Positions 17,716 through 26,610 are shown, counted from the stretch's first letter. The stretch: DNA of 64,000 nucleotides from Bacillus mesophilus (GCF_011008845.1 NZ_JAAIWM010000003.1:372001-436000), one strand, 5' to 3'. Notes: generated by a model not told the origin, from the letters alone. Numbers and translations: made by a program.

Positions 17716-17747
17716 TTAACCCCTTTTTCCTTGTAATCACCTATATA
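17716..17747 (+). promoter_or_regulatory. Promoter-like block shared by both DUF1659 operons (copy 1)
   Basis: TTAACC (17716-17721), 20 bp, then TATATA (17742-17747), just ahead of the AGGAGG of the first DUF1659 gene. The same elements at the same spacing precede the second trio (26611-26642), with the C-rich and T-rich stretch after TTAACC also kept. Spacing is too long for a standard sigma-A promoter, so an alternative sigma factor or activator is plausible. Confidence 0.5.
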
Positions 17748-17769
17748 CAAGGAGAAGGAGGTGATCACA

Positions 17770-17988
17770 ATGGCAACAGCATTATTATCAGATTCAACGC
17801 TTCGATTGGTATTCGAAACTGGTGTGGATGTAGAAGGAAATCCTACTTATAAGAGTAAGAATTTCAGCAACATTAAAACATCTGCTTCAACTGATGGCCT
17901 TTATGCAGTCGCACAAAGCATCGTGAGCTTACAGCAGTATCCAGTAACCGCAATCGAACGCAATGACAAGCACCTTTTAGGAGCTTAA
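17770..17988 (+). CDS. DUF1659 family protein (copy 1)
   Basis: A 72-residue acidic/neutral small protein, MATALLSDSTLRLVFETGVD..., ending with LQQYPVTAIERNDKHLLGA. This is the DUF1659 family found only in Firmicutes; its function is unknown. The longer frame from GTG 17761 would overlap the ribosome binding site; ATG 17770 lies eight bases after AGGAGG and matches the start of the second copy. It is the first gene of a DUF1659-DUF2922-YvrJ trio. No signal peptide or membrane segment. Confidence 0.88.
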   Translation: MATALLSDSTLRLVFETGVDVEGNPTYKSKNFSNIKTSASTDGLYAVAQSIVSLQQYPVTAIERNDKHLLGA

Positions 17989-18026
17989 TGACACAACTTA
18001 TTTTATAAGGAAAGGAGGAGTACAAA

Positions 18027-18239
18027 ATGGCTAAAACACTTCAACTGCAATTTTTAAATCAAGAAAATAAGACAGTGACCATTGGCATTGACAACCCAAT
18101 TGAACCAGTAGATCTAATAGCATTAGACGCAGCAATGACTTCAATCTTAATTGCGAATGTTTTCGTATCAGCTGGTGGAGATCTTGTTAGTAAGAAAGGC
18201 GCTCGTATTGTTGAGCGTAATGTAGTAGAGGTTATCTAA
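18027..18239 (+). CDS. DUF2922 family protein (copy 1)
   Basis: A 70-residue protein, MAKTLQLQFLNQENKTVTIG..., with the DUF2922 signature DAAMTSIL...NVFVSAGGDLVSKKGARIVERN. Function unknown; the family almost always follows DUF1659. AAAGGAGGAG lies nine bases before ATG. A terminator-like hairpin follows the stop immediately, so the yvrJ homologue further on is probably reached by read-through or its own promoter. Confidence 0.88.
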   Translation: MAKTLQLQFLNQENKTVTIGIDNPIEPVDLIALDAAMTSILIANVFVSAGGDLVSKKGARIVERNVVEVI

Positions 18240-18247
18240 TTTTTGAA

Positions 18248-18280
18248 GTCAGCATCACTAAGGTGGTGCTGGCTATTTTT
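18248..18280 (+). terminator. Terminator between DUF2922 and yvrJ (copy 1)
   Basis: GTCAGCATCAC (18248-18258), loop TAAG, then GTGGTGCTGGC (18263-18273) pairs through 11 positions with two G-U pairs and runs into TATTTTTAT. The second trio has the same hairpin in the same place. Confidence 0.8.
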
Positions 18281-18500
18281 ATAAGGCTCTTTTCTAAAAC
18301 ATTGTTGCTTTTCAATCACATATGTCCAAGAATTCTCCCTTTTTATCTGTAAAACCGAGTTTTACTAGTTAGAAAAGAGCAACTTTCTCTATTTAAAGCA
18401 CGGGACAATGTACTACCAAGTAAAAATCCGGCTTTTAGGATTTTTACGAAAGCAACAATCTATACGAAAATAGCCATTTATAAACAAAGGAGGATGTATG

Positions 18501-18638
18501 ATGGAACAATTGTTACCTTTTGTGAGCGAGGTCGGATTTCCGATTGTTGTAACCCTATACTTACTGCATAGGATTGAAGGCAAGCTGACAACGTTGAATG
18601 ATTCGATTCAGGAACTTCCAGTGAAGTTGAGGGAATAG
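18501..18638 (+). CDS. yvrJ: YvrJ family small membrane protein (copy 1)
   Basis: A 45-residue protein beginning MEQLLPFVSEVGFPIVVTLY and continuing LLHRIEGKLTTLNDSIQ. One membrane helix (residues 5-22) is followed by a short amphipathic tail, the layout of YvrJ and of small holin-like or anchor peptides. ATG 18501 lies seven bases after AGGAGG; an adjacent in-frame ATG at 18498 is too close. It is separated from DUF2922 by about 220 bp holding a terminator and otherwise no visible feature. Family function is unknown; in B. subtilis yvrJ lies next to the SigO genes. Confidence 0.85.
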   Translation: MEQLLPFVSEVGFPIVVTLYLLHRIEGKLTTLNDSIQELPVKLRE

Positions 18639-18767
18639 AAATAGGAAGAATTCATTCAATTAAACTTATATTAATGAATATTTAAAATTTTCTATTAAAA
18701 TAGAGGGATATCGTTACGAGTGTAGAAATATATTATTGTGAAAGACCATTAAACAAGGAGGAATACT

Positions 18768-20261
18768 ATGAAAAAGTACTTATTTAAGCTACTATGCGTG
18801 GTGCTCATTGTTGGACTGGCTATGCCAGCAGCAGCTGCCACACAACAAAGTGAGGAAGAGATCTTATTTACAGTTGTATTTAAAGGTCAATCTTCACCTA
18901 AGAATGCAGAAAAGGTTATTTCTGATCTTGGTGGGGAAATCGTTTATTCGGTTCCAGAAATTGGCGTTGTACAAGTAAAGGCGCCTGCTAACTTTGCAAA
19001 GAAAGCAATTGGAAGTTCAGCTGTTTCGGCTGCAAATCCTTCTTTACTTTTTCAATTACCAGAAGTTAAGTCTATTCCGTTAGAGTCTAACGAAATTAAT
19101 ACTGAGGAAGCTTACTTATTCGATGAGTTCCAATGGGATATTAAGCGCCTAACTAATAACGGTGCAACTTTTGCTGAGCACAGTGGAAGTCATGACGTTG
19201 TGGTTGGAGTGATTGATTCTGGTATTGATTTAAATCACCCAGATGTTTTAACAAATCTTCTTCCAGGCTCAAAGAACTTTGTACCTCCAGGTGGAGTGTA
19301 TGGGGTAGATGGGTCTGAAACTGGTGATGTTAACGATGTTCAAGACAGAAATGGACATGGAACACACGTGGCAGGAAGTATTGCTGGAAATGGAGCGATG
19401 CTAGGTGTAGCTCCTAATGTTGGACACAAGGCTTACCGTGTATTTGGTGCTGAGGGTGGAGCGTACAGTGCATGGATTATGGCTGCGATTGTTGCAGCAG
19501 CAAATGATGGTGTAGAAGTAATTAACATGAGTCTTGGTGGTATTTACGCAAAAGGTCAGATTTTTTATACTGATCCGGAGACAGGAGAAAGAGTGCGTCT
19601 TGGATCTGATATTGCAGAATATGTTGCTTATACTAGAGCAGCTAAGTACGCTGAGTCAAAAGGAGCACTAATCGTTGCAGCAGCTGGAAATGACGCTGTT
19701 GATGCATCTAGTCCAAAGAATGTAACAGACTTTGCAAATTCACAATACGGTACACTTGGATATGAGTTCAAAGGCGCAAGTGTTTTTGCACCTGCATCTA
19801 TTCCAAACGTGGTAACAGTAGCCTCTACTGGTCCAAAGGATGAGCTAGCTCTTTACTCTAATTATGGAGCTGGATTTATTGATGTGGCTGCTCCGGGTGG
19901 GAATTATGAAATGTACATGCAGTATCTCACGGAAGGTAATTTTAATGAATACTTAAAAGAAAGACTTTTTGAAAAAGAGTTTGCATTTAGTTCTGTACCA
20001 GATGTCAAATATATTCTTAATGACAAGGAACAAGTCATTGGTTATGAATATGTATCTCCAAGTTATGCTTGGAACGTTGGTACTTCCATGGCAGCACCAA
20101 AAGTAGCTGCAGTGGCTGCCCTTCTTTTCGATGAATATGAGGGAATGACTCCTAATAAGGCAAAAGTATTACTTAAGCAAAATGCTGAGGATATTGATAA
20201 AACAGGTACAGATAAAGAATTCGGACATGGGTTATCTACTGTGTACTCTCTGTTTGAATAG
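18768..20261 (+). CDS. Secreted S8 (subtilisin-like) serine protease
   Basis: A 497-residue pre-pro-protease. It has a signal peptide (residues 1-24, cut near AAAA), a propeptide to about 120, then the S8 domain with Asp150 (GVIDSGID), His197 (NGHGTHVAG) and Ser440 (GTSMAAP). The insertion between the His and Ser regions is longer than in subtilisin. The onset QWDIKRLTNNGATFAEHSG recalls lantibiotic-leader proteases such as NisP/EpiP, but no lanthipeptide gene is nearby and no LPXTG anchor is seen. The AAGGAGG site and a strong terminator make it a single-gene unit next to the first DUF1659 trio. Confidence 0.92.
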   Translation: MKKYLFKLLCVVLIVGLAMPAAAATQQSEEEILFTVVFKGQSSPKNAEKVISDLGGEIVYSVPEIGVVQVKAPANFAKKAIGSSAVSAANPSLLFQLPEVKSIPLESNEINTEEAYLFDEFQWDIKRLTNNGATFAEHSGSHDVVVGVIDSGIDLNHPDVLTNLLPGSKNFVPPGGVYGVDGSETGDVNDVQDRNGHGTHVAGSIAGNGAMLGVAPNVGHKAYRVFGAEGGAYSAWIMAAIVAAANDGVEVINMSLGGIYAKGQIFYTDPETGERVRLGSDIAEYVAYTRAAKYAESKGALIVAAAGNDAVDASSPKNVTDFANSQYGTLGYEFKGASVFAPASIPNVVTVASTGPKDELALYSNYGAGFIDVAAPGGNYEMYMQYLTEGNFNEYLKERLFEKEFAFSSVPDVKYILNDKEQVIGYEYVSPSYAWNVGTSMAAPKVAAVAALLFDEYEGMTPNKAKVLLKQNAEDIDKTGTDKEFGHGLSTVYSLFE

Positions 20262-20272
20262 ATAAAGAAGAA

Positions 20273-20308
20273 AAGAGGTATCTCGTTCATTCGAGATACC
20301 TCTTTTTA
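20273..20308. terminator. Bidirectional terminator between S8 protease and galE
   Basis: AAGAGGTATCTCG (20273-20285) and CGAGATACCTCTT (20292-20304) form a perfect 13-bp stem with a T-run on one side and an A-run on the other. It serves the protease gene and the convergent galE. Confidence 0.92.
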
Positions 20309-20336
20309 TATATACGCGAGAACGTCTCTTTGCTGT

Positions 20337-21350
20337 TTACTCCCCGTAACCATGTGGATTTTCAGATTGCCATTTCCACGAGTCCTTGCACATTTCTTCA
20401 ATGCCTTTTTCTGCTTCCCATCCTAGTTCTTCTTTAGCTTTGGTAGGATCTGCATAGCATTCTGCAATATCCCCAGGTCTTCTTTCACTGATTTGATATG
20501 GAACCTTTTTACCCGAAGCTTCTTCAAATGCTTTTACCATCTCAAGAACACTATACCCTTTACCTGTTCCTAGGTTATAGGCCTCGACACCCTTTGCATT
20601 CATAACTTTTTCTAATGCTTTTAAGTGACCTTTTGCTAAATCGACCACGTGAATATAGTCTCTAACTCCGGTACCATCAACAGTCACATAGTCACTTCCA
20701 AATACACTTAATTGCTGAAGTTTTCCTACTGCGACTTGAGTGATATAAGGCATGAGGTTATTAGGAATTCCGTTTGGATCCTCACCAATTCTGCCACTTT
20801 CATGCGCACCAATTGGGTTAAAATAACGCAGTAATGCAATACTCCATTTGTTATTAGAAGTATAAACATCTCTTAAAATCTCTTCAATCATTAACTTTGT
20901 ACGACCATACGGGTTAGTCGCAGATAGAGAGAAGTCCTCAGAGATCGGCACTTGTTTTGGCATACCGTATACAGTAGCAGAAGAACTAAATACAATCTTC
21001 TCCACACCAAACTGCTCCATCACTTCAGTGAGGATCAATGTACCTGTAATGTTATTATGATAATAACGTAATGGCTGCTGAACAGATTCCCCTACTGCTT
21101 TTAACCCCGCAAAATGAATGACAGCTTCTATGTTGTTGTCAGTGAATACTTGAATAAGTGCTTCCCTGTCTAATAAGTCTACCTGATAAAAAGCAAAGTC
21201 TTTTCCCGTTAATTCTTTTATACGCTTAAGGGATTCAGGCTTACTGTTATCAAGATTATCGACTAACACAATTTCATAACCAGCATTTAATAATTCCACG
21301 CATGTGTGACTCCCGATATATCCCGCTCCACCTGTGACTAAAATTGACAT
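20337..21350 (-). CDS. galE: UDP-glucose 4-epimerase
   Basis: A 337-residue extended short-chain dehydrogenase with [11 protein letters not shown] at the N terminus, SSSATVYG and [12 protein letters not shown] (YxxxK). Length and motifs are those of GalE, which interconverts UDP-glucose and UDP-galactose with bound NAD. It stands alone, but with galU at 10.7 kb it can supply UDP-Gal for the polysaccharide. A GGAGG site precedes the ATG and an extended -10 lies about 60 bp upstream. Confidence 0.95.
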   Translation of the reverse strand: MSILVTGGAGYIGSHTCVELLNAGYEIVLVDNLDNSKPESLKRIKELTGKDFAFYQVDLLDREALIQVFTDNNIEAVIHFAGLKAVGESVQQPLRYYHNNITGTLILTEVMEQFGVEKIVFSSSATVYGMPKQVPISEDFSLSATNPYGRTKLMIEEILRDVYTSNNKWSIALLRYFNPIGAHESGRIGEDPNGIPNNLMPYITQVAVGKLQQLSVFGSDYVTVDGTGVRDYIHVVDLAKGHLKALEKVMNAKGVEAYNLGTGKGYSVLEMVKAFEEASGKKVPYQISERRPGDIAECYADPTKAKEELGWEAEKGIEEMCKDSWKWQSENPHGYGE

Positions 21351-21410
21351 ATATAGATCCTCCGACGTTCTTTTGTTTTATCCTTAAATAAATCCTACAA
21401 TTCCCCATAT

Positions 21411-21419
21411 ACTATAGCA
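21411..21419 (-). promoter_or_regulatory. Extended -10 promoter element for galE
   Basis: On the minus strand TGCTATAGT (TG-N-TATAGT) lies about 60 bp upstream of galE. No good -35 is visible, consistent with an extended -10 promoter. Confidence 0.4.
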
Positions 21420-21479
21420 AGTATATTTCATTTAAACGAGAGTGCCAACGCCTAATATGGGCATGCTGTTTGGTAATAA

Positions 21480-21508
21480 TTGACTAGATGGCCGGAACCT
21501 GATAGATT
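21480..21508 (+). promoter_or_regulatory. Probable sigma-A promoter of the LCP gene
   Basis: TTGACT (21480-21485), 17 bp, TAGATT (21503-21508), about 30 bp upstream of the LCP start codon. Spacing is ideal; the -10 has two mismatches. Confidence 0.45.
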
Positions 21509-21537
21509 TTGATTATTAAACTAAAAGAGGTAAAAAA

Positions 21538-22476
21538 ATGAGAGAACAATTAAATTCAAAAAATCGCAAGAAAAGAAAGTGGCTCTGGATTACGTTAAGT
21601 ATTCTCGGTGTTTTACTAATCGGAATCAGTGCCTATGTTTATTCTATATACTCTTCCGTTGAACAAGCAGCAAGCCAAATGTACGAACAACCCACCAGAG
21701 AAGTATCAGAAAAAAGGATCGAAAAAGTAGAATATACGGAAAAAGATCCGATTTCTATTTTAATCATGGGCGTTGATGAACGAACAGGTGACATTGGTCG
21801 TTCCGATACTATGATTGTCATCACGGTTAATCCAACTACGCAGTCCATGAAAATGGTCAGTATTCCACGTGATACTAGGACTGAAATGGTCGGAAAAGGT
21901 ACACAGGATAAAATCAATCATGCTTATGCGTTTGGTGGTACAGATATGGCCGTTGCAACCGTCGAAAACTTCTTAGACATCCCGATTGATCATTATATTA
22001 AAGTAAACATGGAAAGCTTTCAGGAAATAGTAGATGCAGTGGGCGGGGTAACCGTTACTAATCCGTTTTCATTCACAGAAGCTGGATATACCTTTCAAGA
22101 AGGCGAAATCACTCTGAATGGCGCACAAGCACTCGCCTATTCACGAATGAGATACAAGGATCCAAGAGGTGACTTTGGCCGCCAGGACCGCCAAAAACAA
22201 ATTATTCTAGGTATCATCCAAAAAGGTGCAAGCTTTTCTTCTATCAACAAATTTGACGATGTTCTCACTATTTTAGGTGGCAATGTAAAGACCGATTTAA
22301 GCTTTGATCAGATGGTTGATATCCAAGCCAATTATAAAGAAGCACGCCATAGCCTCGAGCAACTACAAATTAAAGGTAGCGGAGAGAAGATTAATGGAAT
22401 CTACTATTACACGGTTCCAGAAGATGAGCAAGTGAAATTATCTACTACGTTAAGAGAGCATTTGGAATTAAAGTAA
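21538..22476 (+). CDS. LytR-CpsA-Psr (LCP) family glycopolymer ligase
   Basis: A 312-residue protein with a short basic cytoplasmic N terminus, one membrane helix (about 16-36) and an extracytoplasmic LCP domain: DPISILIMGVDERTGDIGRSDTMIV, SIPRDTR, KINHAYAFGG and the Arg-rich LAYSRMRYKDPRGDFGRQDRQ that grips the pyrophosphate. LCP enzymes move wall teichoic acid or capsule from undecaprenyl carriers onto peptidoglycan. In this window it could anchor the region 1 polysaccharide, though it is a separate unit. AGAGG lies before the ATG. Confidence 0.92.
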   Translation: MREQLNSKNRKKRKWLWITLSILGVLLIGISAYVYSIYSSVEQAASQMYEQPTREVSEKRIEKVEYTEKDPISILIMGVDERTGDIGRSDTMIVITVNPTTQSMKMVSIPRDTRTEMVGKGTQDKINHAYAFGGTDMAVATVENFLDIPIDHYIKVNMESFQEIVDAVGGVTVTNPFSFTEAGYTFQEGEITLNGAQALAYSRMRYKDPRGDFGRQDRQKQIILGIIQKGASFSSINKFDDVLTILGGNVKTDLSFDQMVDIQANYKEARHSLEQLQIKGSGEKINGIYYYTVPEDEQVKLSTTLREHLELK

Positions 22477-22508
22477 GAAGACTAGCTTTGTGCTTGTCTT
22501 CTTTTTTT
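22475..22508 (+). terminator. Terminator of the LCP gene
   Basis: AAGAAGAC and GTCTTCTT pair around a loop that itself has AGC/GCT pairing, followed by a run of T. It begins inside the stop codon region. Confidence 0.8.
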
Positions 22509-22510
22509 GT

Positions 22511-22560
22511 AGTGGGACAGAGGGACAGGCACCTTGTCCCAGCTGCCTAAGCCACCTAGG
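22511..22560 (+). repeat. GGGACAGG palindromic repeat, copy 1 (right half missing)
   Basis: Reads GTGGGACAGAGGGACAGGC, then ACCTTGTCCCAGCTGCCTAAG, matching the left half of the complete copy at 27.34 kb. The right arm (CCTGTCCC) is absent, so this copy is truncated. It lies at the LCP / repeat-protein convergent junction. Confidence 0.85.
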
Positions 22561-22610
22561 AGTGAAAATCTTTTATCCAAATATCCCCACCTTCATTTTG
22601 GTATAAAATA

Positions 22611-22645
22611 AAAAGAAGTGTCCACAAAGCTTTACTTTGGGACAC
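22611..22645 (-). terminator. Terminator of the eight-repeat secreted protein gene
   Basis: GTGTCC-A-CAAAG (22618-22629) pairs with CTTTGGGACAC (22635-22645) with one bulge, and on the minus strand leads into CTTCTTTTTATTTT. Confidence 0.8.
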
Positions 22646-22660
22646 CCTTTTAAACAAATA

Positions 22661-25051
22661 TTAGTTAATAGTACCCTCTTCCAAGAAAAGGTCCAAGCGC
22701 CCTAACTCCACACCATCTACAAATAACTTACCTTCTGAAATTGTGAAGCCTTTATGAAAATAAACACTTCCGGTATCAGGAGTATCAACTGAATATAGCT
22801 CATATACTCCATCAGGTAACCGGAGTCCATAAGTACCGTCCTCATGAATCCAACTGCTGAACCAGCTATAGCTCCCTCCAATTTCCATTACATTTACATT
22901 TCCACTTGATACAACCTGACCTCTGTCAAATACTGTACCCGTTAGAGTTAACGGTGGAATCGTAATCTCAAGGCTTTGTTTCGTTTCCCCATTTACGACT
23001 AACTCACCTGATACAATTGAAAAATTGATGGATGGTATAAATGAAGTGCCATCATTAAAGTAGATTGCATCCAAAACATACTCTCCATCTGGTAGACGAA
23101 ATTGGAATGTACCATCTTCGTTTGCATGCCCGTAATAATAGGTTTGATTAGGATCACTGATTGAATATAGATTAATAGAACCTGTAACAGGAACACCTGC
23201 ATCAAGAAGAACACCACTTAATGTTACAGCTGGAATCACGATATCAAGTGATACCTTTTCTTCACCGTTTACATAAAGCTTTCCATTCTGAATCGTAAAG
23301 GCTAGGTTTAACTCCGTACTTGTTCCATCAAACAAATCAACATACTTGACCTTATACTCGCCATCTGCAAAACGCATTGAGACCGAGCCATCTTCGCTAA
23401 TCTGTTTCCAGTAATATTGCCCCTCATCTAACGTCGTAAATGATACTTGACCACCTGTTACAGGGTGCTCCCCATCCAAAACCTTTCCATAGAAACTTAC
23501 TGGCGGGATCTGAAGTTCGAGAAGTTCTTGTTTGTTTCCATCTACATATAATTCTCCATCTAGAATAGCGAATAGGGTTGAAAAACCTATTTCCTCGTTC
23601 CCTTCATATAGATAGGCTCCTACTAGTCTATACTCTCCGTCTGTTAGTCTTAAGGAATATACACCCGTCTCGTCAGTAGAAGCATTGAACCACTCCGTAC
23701 TTCCATCTTCATTAACCTTTTCTACATAGACTGAACCTTGTAGTGAAATTCCTTGATCCAATAACTTTCCTTTAAAAGTCACCGGTGGTAGATTAATAAC
23801 TAATCCAGCACTCTCAACTCCATCTTGTATAAGCTTTCCATTCTGAATCTCAAATGAAAGATTTACATTTGTTTGTCGGTTCTGCTCATATATAGAAGTA
23901 ATCCTGTATAACCCGTCACTTAATCGATATTCAAAATTACCCTTGCTATCCACGTTGGTGTTAAAAAAACCAGTAAACTCCCCATCAGTAGTATGGCCTT
24001 CAATGTCGATGTAGCCTTCTGTAATGGCATTCTTCCCTTCTAAGAGCTGCCCTTGTAAAGTGATCTCAGGAACCTTTATATCAAAGGTAGCGACCTCACT
24101 ACCATCTATGTAAAGCAATCCATTCACTACATCAAACTTAAGGACTTGCCATGAAGAATACGTTGGATGATAGACACTGATTGAATAAGTACCATCTGCT
24201 AGTTTTCTAAATGAAAACTGACCTTTCTTGTTTGTAGCTACAAATTCAATAAACTCATAGTTATATTCCTCTTCATTTATTACCTTTTCAAGGATTACAC
24301 TTGCCTCAACTAGGGAGCTTTCACTAGACGTAATGCTTCCATTGTAAACCTTTTCTGGTAGTGTAATCATTAAGGTCGATTGCTTTTGCTCATCAATATA
24401 AAGCTCACCATTCTCCACTTTGAAATACATTTGTTGATGATAAGAGCCTCCATCTACATTTACCCCAAAAAGCAGGTAATTTCCATCGGGTAGAAAGGCG
24501 GAAAATTTACCATTGTTCTTAGAGGATACAAAGAAAACCTCTTCATCATACTCACTAGTATATCTTGATAGAATAAGCTCCCCCTTAATTCCCTTATCCC
24601 CTTCTTTTAATACCCCTAATAGGTTAGATTCAGTTTTTTTAGTAGACTCTTTTATTTTCTTTTTTTCTGTAATCTGGATTTCATCATTACTCAATTTCCC
24701 ATTCTTAACGTTAAAAGCTTCGTTTGTATTAAACCATGACTTGTTTTGGTGAATGGCTTTAACCGTATACACACCATCTGGAATGTTAGTTTCAAATTTT
24801 CCTTTTGAATTGGTCGTAACATTGAAAAATTTCGTTTCACCTTTTGCCTGAATCCATAACTGCGAATTTTTTATCGGGTGAATACCTTCCTTAACTGTTC
24901 CTTCTAAACCCTTCATTTTTCCCTGAATGTCTTTTTGACTCTTTTCAGCATTTACACTTGGAACTGATGTGGTGTTTGCCTGAATCTCAACTACAAAACT
25001 ACTAACTAAGAATACTACTAGCAAGAACGAATACAGGATTCTTTTAACCAA
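22661..25051 (-). CDS. Secreted protein of eight tandem carboxypeptidase-regulatory-like repeats
   Basis: A 796-residue protein with a signal peptide (about 1-26) and then eight degenerate repeats of 80-95 residues. Each opens like VTLSGVLLDAGVPVTGSINL, has a central (L/A)DGxY turn, and closes like FSIVSGELVVNGETKQSLEI. They resemble beta-sandwich CarboxypepD_reg/CNA-B-like folds. No catalytic domain, LPXTG motif or wall-binding domain is seen, so it is presumably released or held by charge. The start is TTG 25051, six bases after AAGGAGGA. Function unknown; a matrix or adhesion role is a guess. It forms a single-gene unit. Confidence 0.75.
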   Translation of the reverse strand: MVKRILYSFLLVVFLVSSFVVEIQANTTSVPSVNAEKSQKDIQGKMKGLEGTVKEGIHPIKNSQLWIQAKGETKFFNVTTNSKGKFETNIPDGVYTVKAIHQNKSWFNTNEAFNVKNGKLSNDEIQITEKKKIKESTKKTESNLLGVLKEGDKGIKGELILSRYTSEYDEEVFFVSSKNNGKFSAFLPDGNYLLFGVNVDGGSYHQQMYFKVENGELYIDEQKQSTLMITLPEKVYNGSITSSESSLVEASVILEKVINEEEYNYEFIEFVATNKKGQFSFRKLADGTYSISVYHPTYSSWQVLKFDVVNGLLYIDGSEVATFDIKVPEITLQGQLLEGKNAITEGYIDIEGHTTDGEFTGFFNTNVDSKGNFEYRLSDGLYRITSIYEQNRQTNVNLSFEIQNGKLIQDGVESAGLVINLPPVTFKGKLLDQGISLQGSVYVEKVNEDGSTEWFNASTDETGVYSLRLTDGEYRLVGAYLYEGNEEIGFSTLFAILDGELYVDGNKQELLELQIPPVSFYGKVLDGEHPVTGGQVSFTTLDEGQYYWKQISEDGSVSMRFADGEYKVKYVDLFDGTSTELNLAFTIQNGKLYVNGEEKVSLDIVIPAVTLSGVLLDAGVPVTGSINLYSISDPNQTYYYGHANEDGTFQFRLPDGEYVLDAIYFNDGTSFIPSINFSIVSGELVVNGETKQSLEITIPPLTLTGTVFDRGQVVSSGNVNVMEIGGSYSWFSSWIHEDGTYGLRLPDGVYELYSVDTPDTGSVYFHKGFTISEGKLFVDGVELGRLDLFLEEGTIN

Positions 25052-25265
25052 TTTTCTTCCTCCTTAACATGTTAAATGACGATGACTTCTTTTATTGCAA
25101 AGTAGTATATTCGCCTTCATGTAAATATTTACCTCTTAATAATTAAGGTCTTTAAAAATAATTATTTCGACAGTAGTTTTAGTTGTTCAGAAGCTCCATA
25201 AAACCAGAATAACGAGTTAGGTTGCTAACCGAGATATTAGGAACTATCTTATGAATTTGCACCAC
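25052..25265. other. Intergenic DNA with no recognised feature
   Basis: AT-rich sequence upstream of the repeat-protein gene. It must hold that gene's promoter, but I cannot pick one out with confidence. Confidence 0.5.
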
Positions 25266-25299
25266 AAAAAAGCCAAGGGAGCTATGCCCCTGGCTTTTT
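25266..25299 (-). terminator. Terminator of the PHB-depolymerase-like gene
   Basis: AAAAAGCCA-A-GGG pairs with CCC-C-TGGCTTTTT, with poly-T on either strand, about 70 bp after the esterase stop. Confidence 0.85.
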
Positions 25300-25367
25300 G
25301 AATTGTAAAGTACGGAGGATTACCCAAAGCTTTAGTTTCTACTACTTAGATGGAGTATATGGTTCTT

Positions 25368-26375
25368 TTATCTACTATACTTCTTTAAATCATTCCAAAT
25401 TACTTCGCTCGCGTTCATTTGCTGACTTGCTTTCCCAATCATACTCACAGGTAAATATTGTGGTCCTCCTGGCCAAGTATGACCTCCGCCCTCTACTGTG
25501 TATAAAATCACTTGCGGCTTGTGTATATTCCCTTTGCTGAATACTTCACGACGAATGTTCGTATCGTCAGGAACAGTAGTTTCTAGATAGGGTAAATAAG
25601 TTACCGACCCTACACGCGCTTTATTATTTACTTTTAACCAGTAAGAAATAGCGTCCTTCACCGAGTATGTAAGTCCCGGAATCCCTGTTGGCGGAACAGT
25701 CGGATCTTGATCCCCCATCACATATACTACTGGCAACCCTTTTTTCAGCATGGGTTGAGGCGTACTTAATGCCATTTGGCCTGTTACAGCACCAATTCCA
25801 GCTATGCGGTCATTTAGATGAACACCCAAATGGTTGGTGAAAAAACCACCCCATGACATACCAGTTGCATAAACCCGGCTCTCGTCAATATTGAAGTTTG
25901 CAACAAAGTGATCAATTAATGCTTCAGTAAAGCCAACATCGTCAATCGTACTTAGTTTCTGCATAGCAAGGTTAACAGCTGGTGAGTCAATATTCCACCT
26001 TCTGACTAGTTCAGTATTTGGATTGTAAGCATCAGAATACGTACCTGGTGCAAGTATATTTCCATCCGTACCAATGACCGTACTATCCGGAAAAACAACA
26101 ATGAAACCTTCTTTCTCCGCAACGGTTATATAACTGGACAATAGCTGCTGCCCTGTACTGGAACTTCCAGAACCGTGAAAAGATAACATTAAAGGTACCT
26201 CTTCATCACCCGTATACGATGAAGGAACATAATAATCAAACGATCGTACAAGTCCGCCAAATTCCATCCTCTCGTCCGCTTTGAACCCGTTTGTCGAAGT
26301 TGCTGCTGATACACTTGTAACCAGCGACATAATGAAAGCGATTACAACAAAACCCGAAATCCACTTTTTCAACAC
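25368..26375 (-). CDS. Secreted PHB-depolymerase/feruloyl-esterase-like alpha/beta hydrolase
   Basis: A 335-residue secreted serine hydrolase. The signal peptide covers about residues 1-24. The oxyanion-hole segment is PLMLSFHGSGSS, the nucleophile is Ser174 in GMSWGGF, and the catalytic His lies in EGGGHTWPGG near residue 305. This is the LpqC/PHB-depolymerase family, whose members cleave polyhydroxybutyrate or feruloyl esters; the true substrate here is unknown. No carbohydrate-binding or polymer-binding module is attached. A GTG start with GGAG nine bases upstream; a single-gene unit. Confidence 0.85.
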   Translation of the reverse strand: MLKKWISGFVVIAFIMSLVTSVSAATSTNGFKADERMEFGGLVRSFDYYVPSSYTGDEEVPLMLSFHGSGSSSTGQQLLSSYITVAEKEGFIVVFPDSTVIGTDGNILAPGTYSDAYNPNTELVRRWNIDSPAVNLAMQKLSTIDDVGFTEALIDHFVANFNIDESRVYATGMSWGGFFTNHLGVHLNDRIAGIGAVTGQMALSTPQPMLKKGLPVVYVMGDQDPTVPPTGIPGLTYSVKDAISYWLKVNNKARVGSVTYLPYLETTVPDDTNIRREVFSKGNIHKPQVILYTVEGGGHTWPGGPQYLPVSMIGKASQQMNASEVIWNDLKKYSR

Positions 26376-26472
26376 TCTTCACCACTCCATTTTCAAAATT
26401 TTCTATCAATAATACTATTTTACAAATCATGTTAAAATACCTGCCATGTTTCTGTACTATTGATTTTTTCTC

Positions 26473-26495
26473 TCGACATTTGTTGCAGAAATGTC
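26473..26495. promoter_or_regulatory. Perfect 8-bp inverted repeat upstream of the second DUF1659 trio
   Basis: CGACATTT (26473-26480) and AAATGTCG (26488-26495) flank a 7-bp spacer, about 115 bp ahead of the promoter-like block of the second trio. The shape is that of a dimeric regulator's operator. The first trio lacks it. Confidence 0.35.
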
Positions 26496-26610
26496 GATTT
26501 GAAAAAAGCTTTAGTTTCTGGCTCCCTCCTCTAAAACTAACAATAGAAAACATGGGTGAGGGACTTTCGACTTTCAATTTTTTAGAAAAAATGAAACTTT
26601 TTTTATATCG

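Noticed and set aside
18768-20261. Lanthipeptide leader peptidase role for the first S8 protease
   Set aside because: The onset resembles NisP/EpiP, but no precursor, LanB/C/M or dedicated exporter gene is near.
26236-26577. 113-codon minus-strand frame at the start of the PHB-depolymerase-like gene
   Set aside because: Overlaps the esterase start and its upstream region in another frame; Cys/Lys-rich sequence with no motif.
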